Below are positions 1 through 11,999 of a stretch of 64,000 bases of DNA, piece by piece (position 1 is the stretch's first letter; the number at the start of each line of letters is the position of its first letter). Position numbers and translations under genes: made by a program. The DNA comes from Nymphaea colorata (Eukaryota; Streptophyta; Magnoliopsida; Nymphaeales; Nymphaeaceae): NCBI RefSeq assembly GCF_008831285.2, contig NC_045151.1:4771544-4835543 (forward strand), written 5' to 3'. Below the pieces are notes generated by a model, which saw only the letters and a program-made list of their open reading frames with translations, was not told the origin of the DNA and did no database searches.

Positions 1-1613
1 TCAGAATTTGATATCAAGTTTCATGATTGAATCTCAAACTTAGTACTGATCTGATTTTAGAAATACAGGATTACAAAGACCACCTAAAAAATGGATTTAA
101 GTAATTGAAAATATGATGCACATGATATATATTCAAGATATTCAATAGCTTCTTTCTTATATAAACTGAAATCCTAACTTCTCTTCGTGAAAAAAGAGCT
201 TGGATGGAGCCATGACACATTTAACTGCAGCATATATTGATTGGGGATCAGGGCTATGAGAACTAATTTATAGGCCGATTGACCAATTAGTTGGTGATTC
301 ACAAAGTTCGACATTAGTATTTTTCGTCTTTGGCATAAAAATGTAAATAATAATTACTCTACCACTTCACAAGCTATGAAATAATTTTTTTCATGAAAAT
401 ATAAAATTATAGCTCATGCATCTTTTTGAAAATTTTATTTTATATGTATCATGTCGCTAAACATGTAATGAAATTAATTAAATGTCTCATAATCAATGCA
501 TATATATATATATATAGCATTCACAAAAATTAATATTAAAATCTGAAATTTCCATTATTGTTATCAAATATGTTGTGACACAAATTTTTTTGCAAGTGCA
601 ATAGCTTGCGAATTTGAATAATTTGCTACACTAATGCTAGAACTATATCACCCATTGTATAAATCTATGACATCTAGTTTTTAAGCAATGTTGGATGTGA
701 CGGGTCATTTAGCCAACTCTATTATCTCAATTAAAGCACTGGCATAAGTTTTGAAAACTTAGATACAAATACATGAAGTTTGGAATGTACAATTGGTAGT
801 GGTAAATGATAAATGGCATCCGATGTCAACAATAACATTGAAATCTAAAATTGCCATTCTTGTCATGATAGACACATCAAAAATGTCAACAACAATATCG
901 AAACCTAAAATTGCCATTCTTGTTTTGATATATCGAAACCTGAGTTTTTTTTTTACTTATGCATATAGTGTTGCCTGAAACGTTATTTTCCAATATCTTT
1001 CCTGCTCACATATATTTTTTCTATAAATTTGGTCGTTGAAGGACAAATCCAAGTATCTTACTGAGCTTCCTAGTGGTGATCTCATGTTTTAATCAGTGGT
1101 TTGCAAAGGCATGGTAGCAGGGGCAAAGCCAAGGGACAGGGGTCATAGAAAAAATCTGTATGTAATTTCATTTACCATGTATAGAAGTTTTGAAAAGTTA
1201 TATTTCAACCCTCGTCAAAATTTTAAAACTATGGTTTGGCCATTCTAATAAAAAATTCCTAGTTCTACCTCTTCTTGGTTAATGATGGTACTTCTGGCAC
1301 TTGCTTTTGTTAAAAAATTCTATGTTATATGATATAGGGTTCATGGCTTTCACTTGACATTTGACATTCTTTGTGATTTTAATTACACAGTTTCTTGTTG
1401 TTACTATTTTGGTACCTTCACCTTCGAAGGTGATTTTGCTATTTTAGCAGTACATCACATGCCATCGCTGTAGTAATCCCTACCTTGAAACATATGGACA
1501 AGTTATAGATGAAAGGAATTGGTGCAGCGGGTCCATGGCCTTTGTGCTTCACTTGGTTTAGACTTCAGCAAGATAGTTAGCCAGGACTACCCAAGCCTCC
1601 ATGAGACAGGTAG
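1..1613. other. AT-rich intergenic spacer
   Basis: No coding region is recognisable. The stretch is AT-rich with a short (TA)n run near 499-516. Around 793-930 two similar 60-bp segments containing the words aaaattgccattcttgt occur in tandem. Near 1124-1268 there is a MITE-like segment, listed separately. Confidence 0.6.
1124..1268. mobile_element. MITE-like copy, 'GGGGC...AAATTTTT...CTAGTTCTACC' family
   Basis: The segment has a GC-rich start (agcaggggcaaagccaag), an AT-rich core with aaaattttaaaac, and an end reading aaaaaattcctagttctacc. Very similar words occur at 57610-57808 (aaaaatttctagttctaccc), and related cores occur at 46985, 56047 and 62540. This suggests a dispersed short non-autonomous family. 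Boundaries are approximate and no target-site duplication was established. Confidence 0.4.
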
Positions 1614-1660
1614 ACACAACGTAAGAACGTTAGCAATAACATGTTGGTGGGTCTTTGTCA

Positions 1661-2026
<366 letters not shown>

Positions 2027-2055
2027 TTAATTCTATTCTACTGTCTGCATTTTTT

Positions 2056-2138
2056 TGTAAGCAAAAGTACTGATTGTGACTGAAAGACATTGTTTTGTCA
2101 CTATTGGAAACATTGAACAATCAGTACTTTTGCTTACA
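2056..2138. repeat. Perfect 22-bp inverted repeat with a 39-nt loop
   Basis: Positions 2056-2077 are the exact reverse complement of 2117-2138 (core gcaaaagtactgattgt). The loop is 2078-2116. It lies inside the larger inverted-repeat segment, and the transcribed strand would fold into a strong hairpin. Confidence 0.85.
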
Positions 2139-2425
2139 GTTACAATAGAAGTATACATACCTTTTGAAATGCTACTTCGCCATTTTCAGCTTCTCAATGG
2201 ATTGACAAAGAGCCTCCACTGTCTTATTGCCAACGTTCTTACATTGTGTATAATTTGACCATCTCATGGAGTCTTGGGTGCTGCTGTTTAATCGTCTTCC
2301 CAAAGTCCACATCGAGTGAAGCACAAAGCCATGTTATACCTCTTTTATTTTGCATATAACCTTATCATGTCTGTCTCTCTCTTTACATTCTACTAAAACA
2401 CCTTTTTGAGAAGAAAAAGCATTAG

Positions 2426-2429
<4 letters not shown>

Positions 2430-2501
<72 letters not shown>

Positions 2502-2505
2502 GTGT

Positions 2506-2537
<32 letters not shown>
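2430..2537. repeat. Compound microsatellite (TA)n-(TG)n
   Basis: About 60 bp of (TA)n is followed by tacatgtatg and about 40 bp of (TG)n. The same TA-then-TG order recurs at 46459-46515 and 47572-47645. Confidence 0.95.
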
Positions 2538-2538
<1 letters not shown>

Positions 2539-5500
2539 GCTAAAGATTGGAAGTTGTCATTGAATAACAATCAAAATTAATAGAATTGGCATTGATTTAT
2601 GGTGTCTCTTTCGCCTTCTTCATTTTCTAGAAATATTCCTTATTCTACTATAAATTTGTAAGAGGTATGTAGTTTAATTAGTGTGCATCGGAAACTTTTC
2701 GCACACTGTATCATGTCCTATTAAGTACCATGGAAAATGGTGAACCCAATTAATAGTAACTGAAATTGCTGTAATTAGTATGCTAATTCATGACTTAGTG
2801 TGTGCATTCGGTTGACAGAGAGCTACTACAAGAAAAGAGTTGAACGTGACATTGAGAAAAAGAATTCTTGGGCTTTGTAAAATTAATGGACTGGGTTGAA
2901 GAGTGTGCTGCTACCTGCTGACAACAATGTAGTCCAGAACCAGGCTAGAGATGGGAGGAGGTGCTTATTGGCCTATTTACATGGCAACATAGTTTCATGT
3001 CCCTCTTAATTTAGGGTATAGTTTTTTGGGGCTAATTTGACAGTGGTTACAATAACACACTGTTTCATGTATTAGCATTAATAATTGGAGAAAATACTCT
3101 GAAACATTATATCATAGTACTATATGAATGTCCCTCTATTTTTAAGACAGATACGTGCATGCATTACTATTCTGATTGCGAAACAAGCCCTTAAGAAACG
3201 CTGTGTCATCAAGATATTTTTTAAGATATAATTTACAGTCTGTCACACCAGTATGATGCATATGTTTATTTATTTTAAAATTGTAAAACTGAGATCAATT
3301 CACCACTTAGGTGTCACCCAACAATTCGGTTCTAAGATATAAAAAATCACAGCTGCTTTGTTTCTTGATGGGCCGATGCCTTAATGAGCATCAATGGGGT
3401 ATTTTTGCATTGCAGATGCTTGTTTATATATCTCGATGAACAGTTGTCATTATGAGCATTGATGACGCACCATTTTGTGGTGGCCAATGCTGGAGTCTCC
3501 TCAATGACAAGGTGATGGTTTTTTGGGTGAGCGGAAAGGCCCACTACTTGACTAAACACTGAAGTCTAAACTTATGCTCTTGCCTTTTTAGGGTTTAAGG
3601 TCTTCTTATGGTAAAAGGTCTGTGTGACCTCCTTTTTGTAGTACAGAAAGTTTTTCAGAATGAAAACTAGCTGCTAACCAGTCCTTGTCTTGTTCATTGG
3701 GATAACGTCCTTTAGAACGGGAATGCAGATGGTTGCAGGTGGGGAGATTATAAACACCACCATTTCTGTTCAAATAGAAACACATATAGTGGTGCACTAG
3801 TCATTAAAATTTCAATAGTTTACGTGAATGATCAAGTATCTCAACTTAATTAGTCCGTTTTTTCTCAAATTGTGATGACAAATAAAATGGTTAAAATATA
3901 TGGTGATTTGTTCAAAATGAAATTTGAAGGCACATAATTGTATTTGCTAAAATAAAATAAGATGAAATATATGGTGAAGATTATTAGGATAAAGGATCAT
4001 ACTCGTTATTCCTATCTGGTCATTGCTGGGTACACGGCTTCCCTGGATATAGCAAAGTTGTTTTTTGTCCTTTTTTTTTAGTTCTTTCAATAATGAAAAA
4101 TGGTTCAGTAATCCGGTAGATTGGATTTGGATTGGTGTACTATGCAGTGTGCTCAAGACCCAATGCATGTCACACCATATAATTGGGCCCTGAAAAGAAA
4201 ATTTTCCCTATATTTTCTCTCTTTGTCATTGGCACATGAAAAAATCAAGTCAGTGGGATCTCATAGTCCTCATCCTTTATCTTCCTACCCTTAAAAACAT
4301 CACACCCATTTTAATAGTCCTTCCTATATTATGGGTTCAATCAAACCAATAAAACCAGTCCATCACGGCAAATAGATTATAATCAGTTAAGCCAAAAAAT
4401 TTGTGACCAAATCACTAGATTACGAAAAGGAAGCCTCAATATGGAGAGGGACCAAGGGCTGAGAGGTTGTTTGACTGCTGAAGTAGCTGAATGGAATGCT
4501 TAACAAAATCTAAATCTCCAAATGCAAAGCAGGTCAAAAGTCAACATATCCCTAATTAAACAATTAAAATAAATAGGGTCAATGCCTCAATCAAAATATG
4601 AAAAAAAAATAGACAATCAGAGAACTGATAACAAAACCTCACTCAATGCTGGTGGTTCGGTCACTAGTGGAGCAGCAGGGGCTTTCACCTCTTGTCCTCC
4701 ACAGTAGCATCACCATTGCGCATCAGTTCACCCTCTGGTAGTCTGGCAGCTTTTTGTGGCTGAGGAAGTGAGAAAGAAGAGAAAAAATGAGAATGAAAAA
4801 GAGAGGCAATGAGTAATAACCCAGGGCACTAGGGCAAAGAGGGATGAAGGAACAGCTCGCCTAGCAGTGCATTAAATCTGTTTTCTGACTTGAGGAGGTG
4901 GTCGCCAGACATCTAGTAATCGGAACCGGTAGATGGCACAGCCTGCGAGCACCAACTGATGGGATTCTGCGAGGTTTCCTCCAACTTTTGTAGTTCTGTT
5001 CTGCTTTTGAAATTCGAAGAGGAATGGACGTGGTGGGGCATTGGATCTGAGTTCCATGGGGCAGCCACATGTAATTTGATATGGGTCTAGCATACACCCC
5101 ATGGAGAACCCATGTCCCTCCGCCCCTATATTTACTACAGGTCATGCTTCCGACATTGTGGGAAGAATGCCATCATTGGGTACTCTATGTGCTCAACATG
5201 TAGAAGACTGCTTGCTTATATTACAATTCATTAGAAGTACATAGACCAGTACATCTTAATTTAATGTTTGTGAAGAAATTCTTAGAGAGTGAGTGCATGA
5301 TCAACATAGTTCAGTGGTGCTATTTTCATGGGAGGAATGTTCCCCGCCAGAACAATGCAATGCACACGATTGTGGTGTATTTATCATCAAATATGTGGAA
5401 GTAATTGGTAATGGCAGTGAAACAAGCTTTTGATTGTATAGGTAGCAGATAAACATCACATATTTCATTCAGGATGTTGTTTTGTTGTTCACAAAGAGGT

Positions 5501-5729
5501 GTTGTTTTCTTCATAGGATGATATCCCACATTTCGGAAAAAAGATATATGACAATTTGGTGAACTAAGTTACATCGAGGGCGGCAAATAGAAAGCACATA
5601 AAGAAGAAGAAAATAGAAAACAACAACTTGAACAATGTATTTTGCAGTTAATAAAGTGAAGAAGAAAACAAAAAAGCAATGACATGAATAATGTAATTTG
5701 TGTCTAATAAAGTTGTTAATTTCATTGAA
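2538..5729. other. Intergenic spacer, no gene recognised
   Basis: The sequence is unique-looking and moderately AT-rich. Open frames here are short, lack family motifs and are not linked by convincing splice sites. I see no RNA gene and no clear transposon. Confidence 0.5.
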
Positions 5730-6390
5730 AAACAGTCGTTATCTCTGGCAATTGACTTATAGTCATCACACTATTGTCAAACAGTTGTTACCTTACGCAA
5801 CTAACAAAACAGTCGTTATTTCACACCATTACCAAATGCTTGTTATGTAACACCATTAATATGCAGTCCTTATCTCATACCATTAACAGACACCCATTAT
5901 GTAATATAATTATCTTACTCTATTAACATGCATTCGTTATTTCACACCATTAATAGACATTTGTTATCTCACACTATAAATAGACAGTCCTCACCATTTT
6001 TGAATAGTGGTATCTCACACCATTAACCTACATTGGTTATCTTACAGGACAAACGGTTCTTACCATTTCTAAATAGTTGTAATCTCATCTTTCACCATTA
6101 ACTGACATTCATTATCTCACACTATGGATAGATAGTCCTTATCATTTTTAAACAATCATTATCTAACACTACTAACAAACAATCGTTATCCAATAGTATC
6201 TCACACCATTAACATACAATCCTTATCTTATGTTATTAATAAATACTTGTTATATAATACCATTATCTCACACCATGGGCATACGGTCCTTACCATTTTT
6301 AAATAGTCACTCTCTCACACCACTAACAAACAGTCGTTATACATTTGTTATATCACACCATTAATATATAATCGTTATCCCTACTACCAA
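5730..6390. repeat. Degenerate minisatellite, roughly 34-38 bp unit
   Basis: About 17-19 diverged copies carry the theme cagtcgttatctcacaccat-taa-ca. The words gttat, tctcacaccattaa and acagtc recur every 30-40 bp across the segment. Unit length and sequence drift, which indicates an old array. There is no spacer/repeat alternation of constant length. Confidence 0.8.
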
Positions 6391-7494
6391 TCTTTCTTTC
6401 CTATGAAAGATAAGACACTAGACTGTAGTCTCTGCATGCTGGTGGGCTCGTCAGCTACGAATCATCTTGTCAAAATGCTCCCGGGCTTTACTGTGGATCT
6501 CCCTCCGACCATTCCACTCCATCAGAGTTGGTGTTCGTGATGGTGGTGGTGGTGGTGGTGGTAGAAAAAAAGGTGTGTCTGGGGATGATGATCGAGGCAG
6601 ACATGTTTCTCCATGTGCAGATGGTGATCGGGGAAGGGAATTTCTTGCTGCTGTGGATTGTGATTGATGAGGGGGGCACTCAAGAGCTTTGTGGTCTGCA
6701 TGGATGGTGATAGAATATAGTCTTCAATAATGTGTCCTATAGCGTCTGAGATAATGAAAGGAGCAGGAAACCAAATGAATTCGCCTAAGTCTATCACCGT
6801 CGATGATCTCTCCGACCGGTGGACTCTGCTCGCTTTGCTCTGACAAACAACACTGTGACCGATGACCTTTATCGCCTCTACTCCCTCTTCCTTGACGACT
6901 CCGCTCATTCTGCTTCAACTTTTACTGCCTCCGCTTGCTCTGTTCGAAAAGTGAAGCATCTTCTTTGCTGCTAAGAGGACGACCTTATTATATGCACTGG
7001 CACAATAGTTTCCACCTTTAGCCTCAAAACATTATTGTCTATCTGCTCTAGCTGTTGATTCAACTTCCGCATGATGGACCCAAATTGAGCACCGATTTTA
7101 CTTTTGCACGATACGTGGCAGATAGATAGCCAACGTGAACCAAATTTTCATGCATTAAGGGTGTCTATACAACCCGCTTCGTATGCCTGCTTCGGGCCAG
7201 GAGGGGCACACTCTCCTCTAGTTGCCAAAAACTAATGCAAAATACGTATAAAAATCTTTCTTTTAGAGGGCGTTTGTTATAAAAATCTTTCTTTTAGAGG
7301 GCGTTTGTTATGCTGGGAATTTACTATTCACCCAGAAAATTTTTCCAAATTTTCAAAATATTTTCAGCATAACAAAGGCGAAAAAAAAATTCGACCGTTG
7401 AGGTCGATTCTGAAAATATGTTTCCGAAAACATACTTTCACTCGAAGAGATGGAAATATATTTTCGAAAATTTTTTTTGACCCGTTAGGGCACG
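6391..7494. other. Spacer with (GGT)n and a 31-bp tandem duplication
   Basis: A (GGT)n run at about 6540-6563 generates a spurious Gly-rich (sense) and His-rich (antisense) open frame. A 31-bp unit ending in gagggcgtttgtt is exactly duplicated at 7248-7278 and 7279-7309. Just downstream a 12-bp inverted repeat (tttgttatgctg / cagcataacaaa) spans 7304-7376, possibly a small MITE. No gene is supported. Confidence 0.5.
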
Positions 7495-7763
7495 CGCGCG
7501 TGTTGCAGCCTCGTCTTCGTCTCGCAGTCGTAGCCATCTTCATCCTCAGGCTACTTGGCTCATGCAGCTGCAGCCCTCATCATCCTCACGCAGCCCTCTT
7601 CGTCCTCACGCAGCCGCAGATCCTGCTGCCGCGAGTCCCTCACGCAGCCCAGCCCTCTTCCTGCTGCCGCGAGTTCCTCTTCATCCTCGTCGTCTCCCTC
7701 GCCCTCTCACTCTCCTGCTCTAGCCATTCTCTGCTCCGGCCATTCGTCCTGTCACTCTCTGAG
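7495..7763 (+). other. Candidate 5'UTR exon of the small gene at 8961
   Basis: This is a GC- and CT-rich block (Ser/Pro/Leu-type low-complexity codons in every frame) ending in ctctctgag followed by the donor gtatcc. Plant leader exons often look like this. The next plausible exon starts after the acceptor tttttgtag at about 8935. The long open frame that runs through the block and on into intron-like T-rich sequence (to 8102) is judged accidental. Confidence 0.3.
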
Positions 7764-8431
7764 GTATCCACCACTTGCCTCTCTGTAGAGTTCCTTATCC
7801 TCTGTGGGTGTAGAGTTCCTTCTCCTCTGCATCTTTTTATTGATGCTTTGGTTATCGTTATGGACTGTGTGTTTTGTGATTTTACTGACTTGAAACTTTT
7901 GGGAAATGGCTTGATTATACTAAATGGATTGTTTGCATATCACTTTTATCTGCTTTCTTTCTGTTTAAAAATAGTACTGCACAGACTCTCTTGGTTCTTG
8001 TCTTTTTTTGTTGATTGTCAGGGTCCCTCACTTAAATTCCTGCCTCCGCCATTAGAAGCAGTGCCTCAGCCCCTCTCTGAATTGATGCAGGCGTCGTCGT
8101 AGGGCCCTCAAAATATCAGCCGACGTAGGAGTTGGGTGTATGAAATGAACAGCAAAGAATGAGTCCATTCAATCTTATGAATCTTATATCGGCCTTTCTA
8201 CTTTGGCGGATGAGGATTGAATGCAACTAGCGATCACAAAACAACGATTCATGATGTGCGTGGTTGAATGCAGTAAAGAAAAGTGAAATTGGTTGGAGAG
8301 ATTCCGGAAAGAATAAATTAAAGTACCTTCTTCTGAGGTGGATTTCCAATGTTATTGCATCTTAGTTAGAGTCTATTCGGGACTGTTTGTCTCATGAGCT
8401 TGCTCCAAAAAATAGGCTAAATGGGGCAGAT

Positions 8432-8585
8432 TTCACATGAATCAAAACAGATTTCACCAGTACGATCATCAAGACAGATTTTGTGAGCATCATGAGACTT
8501 AATACTATGGGCGTGGGTTGATTCATGTGAACTATGAACATTAGAACAATTCCATTTTGATTATCGTACTGGTGAAATCTGTTTT
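8432..8585. repeat. Interleaved inverted repeats
   Basis: A 14-bp arm (ttcacatgaatcaa, 8432-8445) is perfectly inverted at 8518-8531. The adjacent stretch with acagatttcaccagtacgat (8446-8469) is inverted at about 8560-8585. The arms are interleaved (A B A' B') rather than nested, and a third partial copy (ggtgaaatctgtcttgatga) follows at 8613-8632. It lies in the putative intron of the small gene. Confidence 0.7.
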
Positions 8586-8960
8586 TTTGGTCGTTCAGCT
8601 CTCTCAATTACAATTAAGTTGGTGAAATCTGTCTTGATGAATGTGATTCTCTGTGATTTTTCAAGTTTTTTTTTTCCATTTGGGTGGTCATTGTAAGACG
8701 ATAGACTACATAGAGTTATTTTTTGGACTAAAAGACTTTTCTAGTTTCTATTTCTTGCACATCAGCATGTTAAATTGTTTACAACCATAATGCTATTGAT
8801 GAAATCTACATTGATCTTGCTTTTGCTTTGTTAAGGTGGGAGCTTTTAAACTAAGATAATCAATTTTAGGTTGAAATGCCTTCTGTTAAAATGAGTCCTT
8901 TTTGAGCCTTCTAATCTCTTCCTTCATTTTTGTAGCCATCTGCCTGCAATCTTGTACAAC

Positions 8961-9444
8961 ATGGAAGCTGCCACTGCTACTGCATATGCATATGTTCCTG
9001 TATCTGTACTCACAAACCTTTTATCTTTGATGACATTCTTCAATTGCTGTTTGATGGTTTAGCCTCGATGGTGCTTTCACGAGGTCCAGCATGGACTTGT
9101 TTATGGAGAACATAGATAGTTTAAAAGTTCCCACCTAAACAAAGCATAATCTGAAGTATTTCTAGCAGGTTAAGTAGTTGAGGTTGCCTTGCTGAAACTT
9201 GCCACTATCGTCTTTGATTTTCAACTCAAGTGATTAGAACTTTAGAAATGTTATTGGACTTATTTATGAACCTGTTGGCTGAAGTAGGTTTGAAATTTCA
9301 CAGATGCAGACGCTTGCAAAAACTCGAGAGAATCCACCCGATGAATTCATGTGCCCAGGTGGTTGGAAGGTTCTGGTTGAGTACTACGAAAGTCTTGCTC
9401 CGGCAGGTAGCAGCAGCAAAACTCGTGAACCTGTCCCTGTTTAA
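8961..9444 (+). CDS. Candidate small protein, two exons, 59 aa
   Basis: I do not recognise the family. Exon A (8961-8999) starts at an ATG 26 bp after a good acceptor (tttttgtag) and reads MEAATATAYAYVP, ending at the donor gtatct. Exon B (9304-9444) follows tttcacag in the same phase and begins MQTLAKTRENPPDEF. It continues through MCPGGWKVLVEYYESL and ends with a Ser/Lys-rich tail, SSSKTREPVPV, then TAA. The amino-acid mix (NPPDEF, PGGWKVLVEYYESL) looks like a real, soluble, conserved protein, unlike neighbouring random frames. Codon use is also unlike the spacer. A CT-rich block at 7495-7763 may be the untranslated first exon. Exon B could alternatively be the last exon of a longer protein whose other exons I have not found, or a retained gene fragment. 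No transcript evidence is available. Confidence 0.4.
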
Positions 9445-10182
9445 TATCAAGTTTGCTGTTGAGAAAACATATCTGTGGAACTTCGTTGTATAATGTCAAT
9501 GCAGAACTATGCATTTTCATAACAGGCTCAAGCTAGCACCTTGGGTAACAATTGGCAGGCAAACATTGTGATGCTTGTGTTTGTAAAATAGTTTTCTGCC
9601 ATTGAACCTTAATGGGCAATAGCATTTGGAACTGAAGCAAGTGAACAGTATGATGCTTCTTGTTCTCAATGGTTGTTTGTCGTTACAATTTCCTGCTTCC
9701 TGCAGGGTTTATTACTTGTACTAATAAGACTGGCCATTGTTGGTTATTTATCTATTTGGTGTGGTTATAATTCATTCTACTCTAAGGCCAAGTTGTTAAA
9801 AACTTTTTTTTTTTTTTGTGATGAAGTTTGGTAGATGGTTTATTATTTATGAGTGTGTTTAAGAAATTATATCAAAAAATTATGTAAATCTACAAATATG
9901 TTTTCTTATTATCAAACTAAGAAATAATTTTTTAGAAAACTTGAAATATATTTCTTTTCCATCAAACTAAGAAATATATTCTTATATATTCTTGAAAATA
10001 TATTTCTCAGTTATTATACACACATCAAAATGGGAATCAAAAAGATTTTTCTTTTTTTTTTTCAAAAAAAATATTTCCAGAAATATATTTTTAATTCCAA
10101 ATTTTCAAGCCATTAGACACCACCTTAAGGAAACAAATTAACGTAGATAGATGGCCTTCTTGACCTGAATTGGTTCACCACT
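9445..10182. other. Spacer between small gene and PICC-like gene
   Basis: This holds the presumed 3' end of the small gene followed by AT-rich DNA. From about 9830 to 10130 there are repeated words such as aagaaatatattctt and atcaaactaagaaat, suggestive of a decayed AT-rich MITE. No gene was seen. Confidence 0.4.
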
Positions 10183-10195
10183 GGTATATATATAA
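10183..10195 (+). promoter_or_regulatory. TATA-box-like element
   Basis: tatatatataacc lies about 25-35 bp upstream of an A/G-rich start (agaagagaagagaagatac). It is followed by a CT-rich leader that ends in a splice donor at 10570. It is the best candidate core promoter for the PICC-like gene, but the link to that gene is inferred from position only. Confidence 0.35.
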
Positions 10196-10214
10196 CCTTT
10201 CTCCTGCTCACATA

Positions 10215-10470
10215 GAAGAGAAGAGAAGATACAAAGAGAAGAGGACGTTGACTATCACGCATATTGTTTGATTTAGTTGTTTACTTTTTTTTATTAAGGG
10301 AAAATTAAGGAGTGGCCAGGCAGTAGTGTCTGTCCAGTTGTCGAACGGGCTTGTCACTACACCCAAACGCTCACACGGCCCCACTAGGTGCTACTCACAA
10401 CATGCAGTTTTCCCCCTTCTTGATTCTCTCCCCGCCTTTCTTCAACCCCTCCTGCACCGTATCTCTCTTC

Positions 10471-10502
<32 letters not shown>

Positions 10503-10569
10503 GCAAACTTCGAAGAAGGAAGGAAGAAGGTCGTTGCATTTCCATTCTCTCAAATCATCCTTTCTTGAG
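10215..10569 (+). other. Candidate untranslated first exon with (CT)n tracts
   Basis: Two (CT)n tracts (about 10470-10503 and, just past the donor, 10573-10618) flank tcatcctttcttgag, which is followed by gtactctc. CT-rich leaders that end at a donor are common in plant 5'UTRs. The matching acceptor would be tctcttgtag at 16631-16640, two bases before the proposed start codon at 16643. Confidence 0.3.
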
Positions 10570-10572
10570 GTA

Positions 10573-10618
<46 letters not shown>

Positions 10619-11330
10619 GCTTTTCCACTTTTTTTCAATGGACGACTTCACCCATCTGTTTGTTTTGGTAGTTGCTTTTCCTTTGCTACAATTAAGTTTG
10701 TCAATGAAAATTAATCTCAAGCGAGTATGAAAAAGAAACGAGGCGTGTGTATCCACATGGAAAGAACTAAACTGAGACGGATATACGCGTAAGAGTCTCC
10801 AACTGCACTGACCACATGGATTAATATTGGTTCTGCATGCGTCAGAATCCCACGCAACAATAAGAGAAAGATCGAGAGAAAGTAACAGAAGAGGTGATTA
10901 TCGGTAGTTTCTGAGTTCCGTGTCGCTTAATTTCTGTGTGTGATCGATTAACGCCTAATTGTGGCTTCAAGGTTTCTTATATTAGAAAGAGCACTACGTG
11001 CATCCCCACATTCAACAACACTCTCGCTCCAGCGGTCGGATTAATTCTCGTCATGACATTGATCGTCATCTGCCCTCCATTAACAATTATATCATTCATT
11101 TGATCGCTTTTGTTATTTTTGAAAGAAAATTTATAACCCATATTTACCTCCGCCGGTGGATGAACTGATTCACTAATTCCATCCGCAAATTTGAAGGGTC
11201 AGTTCAGTTTCCAATGTTTAAAAACATTTTTGGTTCTTCCTTTCTCGGTAGACAGAATATCAGCCAGACTTAATTTGATTTTTTTTCTTATAGTTGCTTC
11301 TTTTTTCTCCTTCTTTTCTCCTTTTTCTTG

Positions 11331-11548
11331 TGCATGCCCGGCCTCGGCCTGGGCTAGGATTTTTTGGGCCCGAGGCCGATAGGCTGGCCCGGTTGGGCTC
11401 GTTTATGTTTAAAAAATATATATTTTTTTAATTTTTTTTAATAATATATATTTATTATTATTAAATATATTTTATATTAAAAAAATATTTTATGATTAAA
11501 AATTTATTTTTTATTTTACCGGGCCGGGCCTGATGCCCGCCCTTACCT
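11331..11548. mobile_element. MITE with GGGCCCGG-rich ends and AT core
   Basis: GC-rich arms (gcccggcctcggcctgggc and gggcccgaggcc at the left; accgggccgggcctgatgcc at the right) surround about 120 bp of almost pure A/T. A similar design occurs at 56715-56960 (gggctggcccggcccgata). This is a common plant MITE architecture; exact ends are not fixed. Confidence 0.5.
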
Positions 11549-11934
11549 AGGAAGGTTAAAACCGATCCCAAGCACTTTTTTTTCTTTTAAAAAATGGAAA
11601 TAACTTGCTGAATCAAAAGCACGGAAGTATTTTACTTGAGAATAGTCCCATGTATTAAAATGTTCAAAAAGTTTGGTATTTTTCAAAATCAATGGATTGA
11701 TGCCAATCAAGCCGACCCATCACGCAAATCCCTTGCTAGCAAATAATTACACGAATGCGCAAAATCGATCAAAAACCGTGAATCAAAGCAACCTTAATTT
11801 TTTGCACTTACCAGTTACCTGTAGCGGTGCACGACAGACTCTGGAGAGACACTTATGACGTACGTGGAACTAAAATAGTTTTTTTTAATACAAATTATTT
11901 GTTTTCTAATATAAGCCTTTAACGCTTAATGGCA

Positions 11935-11937
<3 letters not shown>

Positions 11938-11998
<61 letters not shown>
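11938..11998. repeat. (TA)n microsatellite
   Basis: About 60 bp of uninterrupted TA. Shorter TA runs follow at 12224-12245 and 12527-12552. Confidence 0.95.

Positions 11999-11999
<1 letters not shown>

Noticed and set aside
5730-6390. Regularly spaced repeats that could suggest a CRISPR array
   Set aside because: Units are diverged and variable in length with no constant-length unique spacers, and the window is a plant nuclear genome. It is a minisatellite.
6522-6908. 128-aa minus-strand frame with a His-rich tail
   Set aside because: The His run is the antisense of a (GGT)n microsatellite, and there is no family motif or splice support.
7305-8102. 265-aa open frame on the plus strand
   Set aside because: It crosses MITE-like sequence, a CT-rich leader-type block and T-rich intron-like DNA, with a donor (gtatcc) and an acceptor (ttgtcag) inside. 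Composition changes abruptly and no domain is present. It is read as a chance frame.
10326-10756. Several Leu/Ser- or Arg/Glu-rich frames on both strands
   Set aside because: They are translations of (CT)n/(GA)n tracts in a probable untranslated leader.
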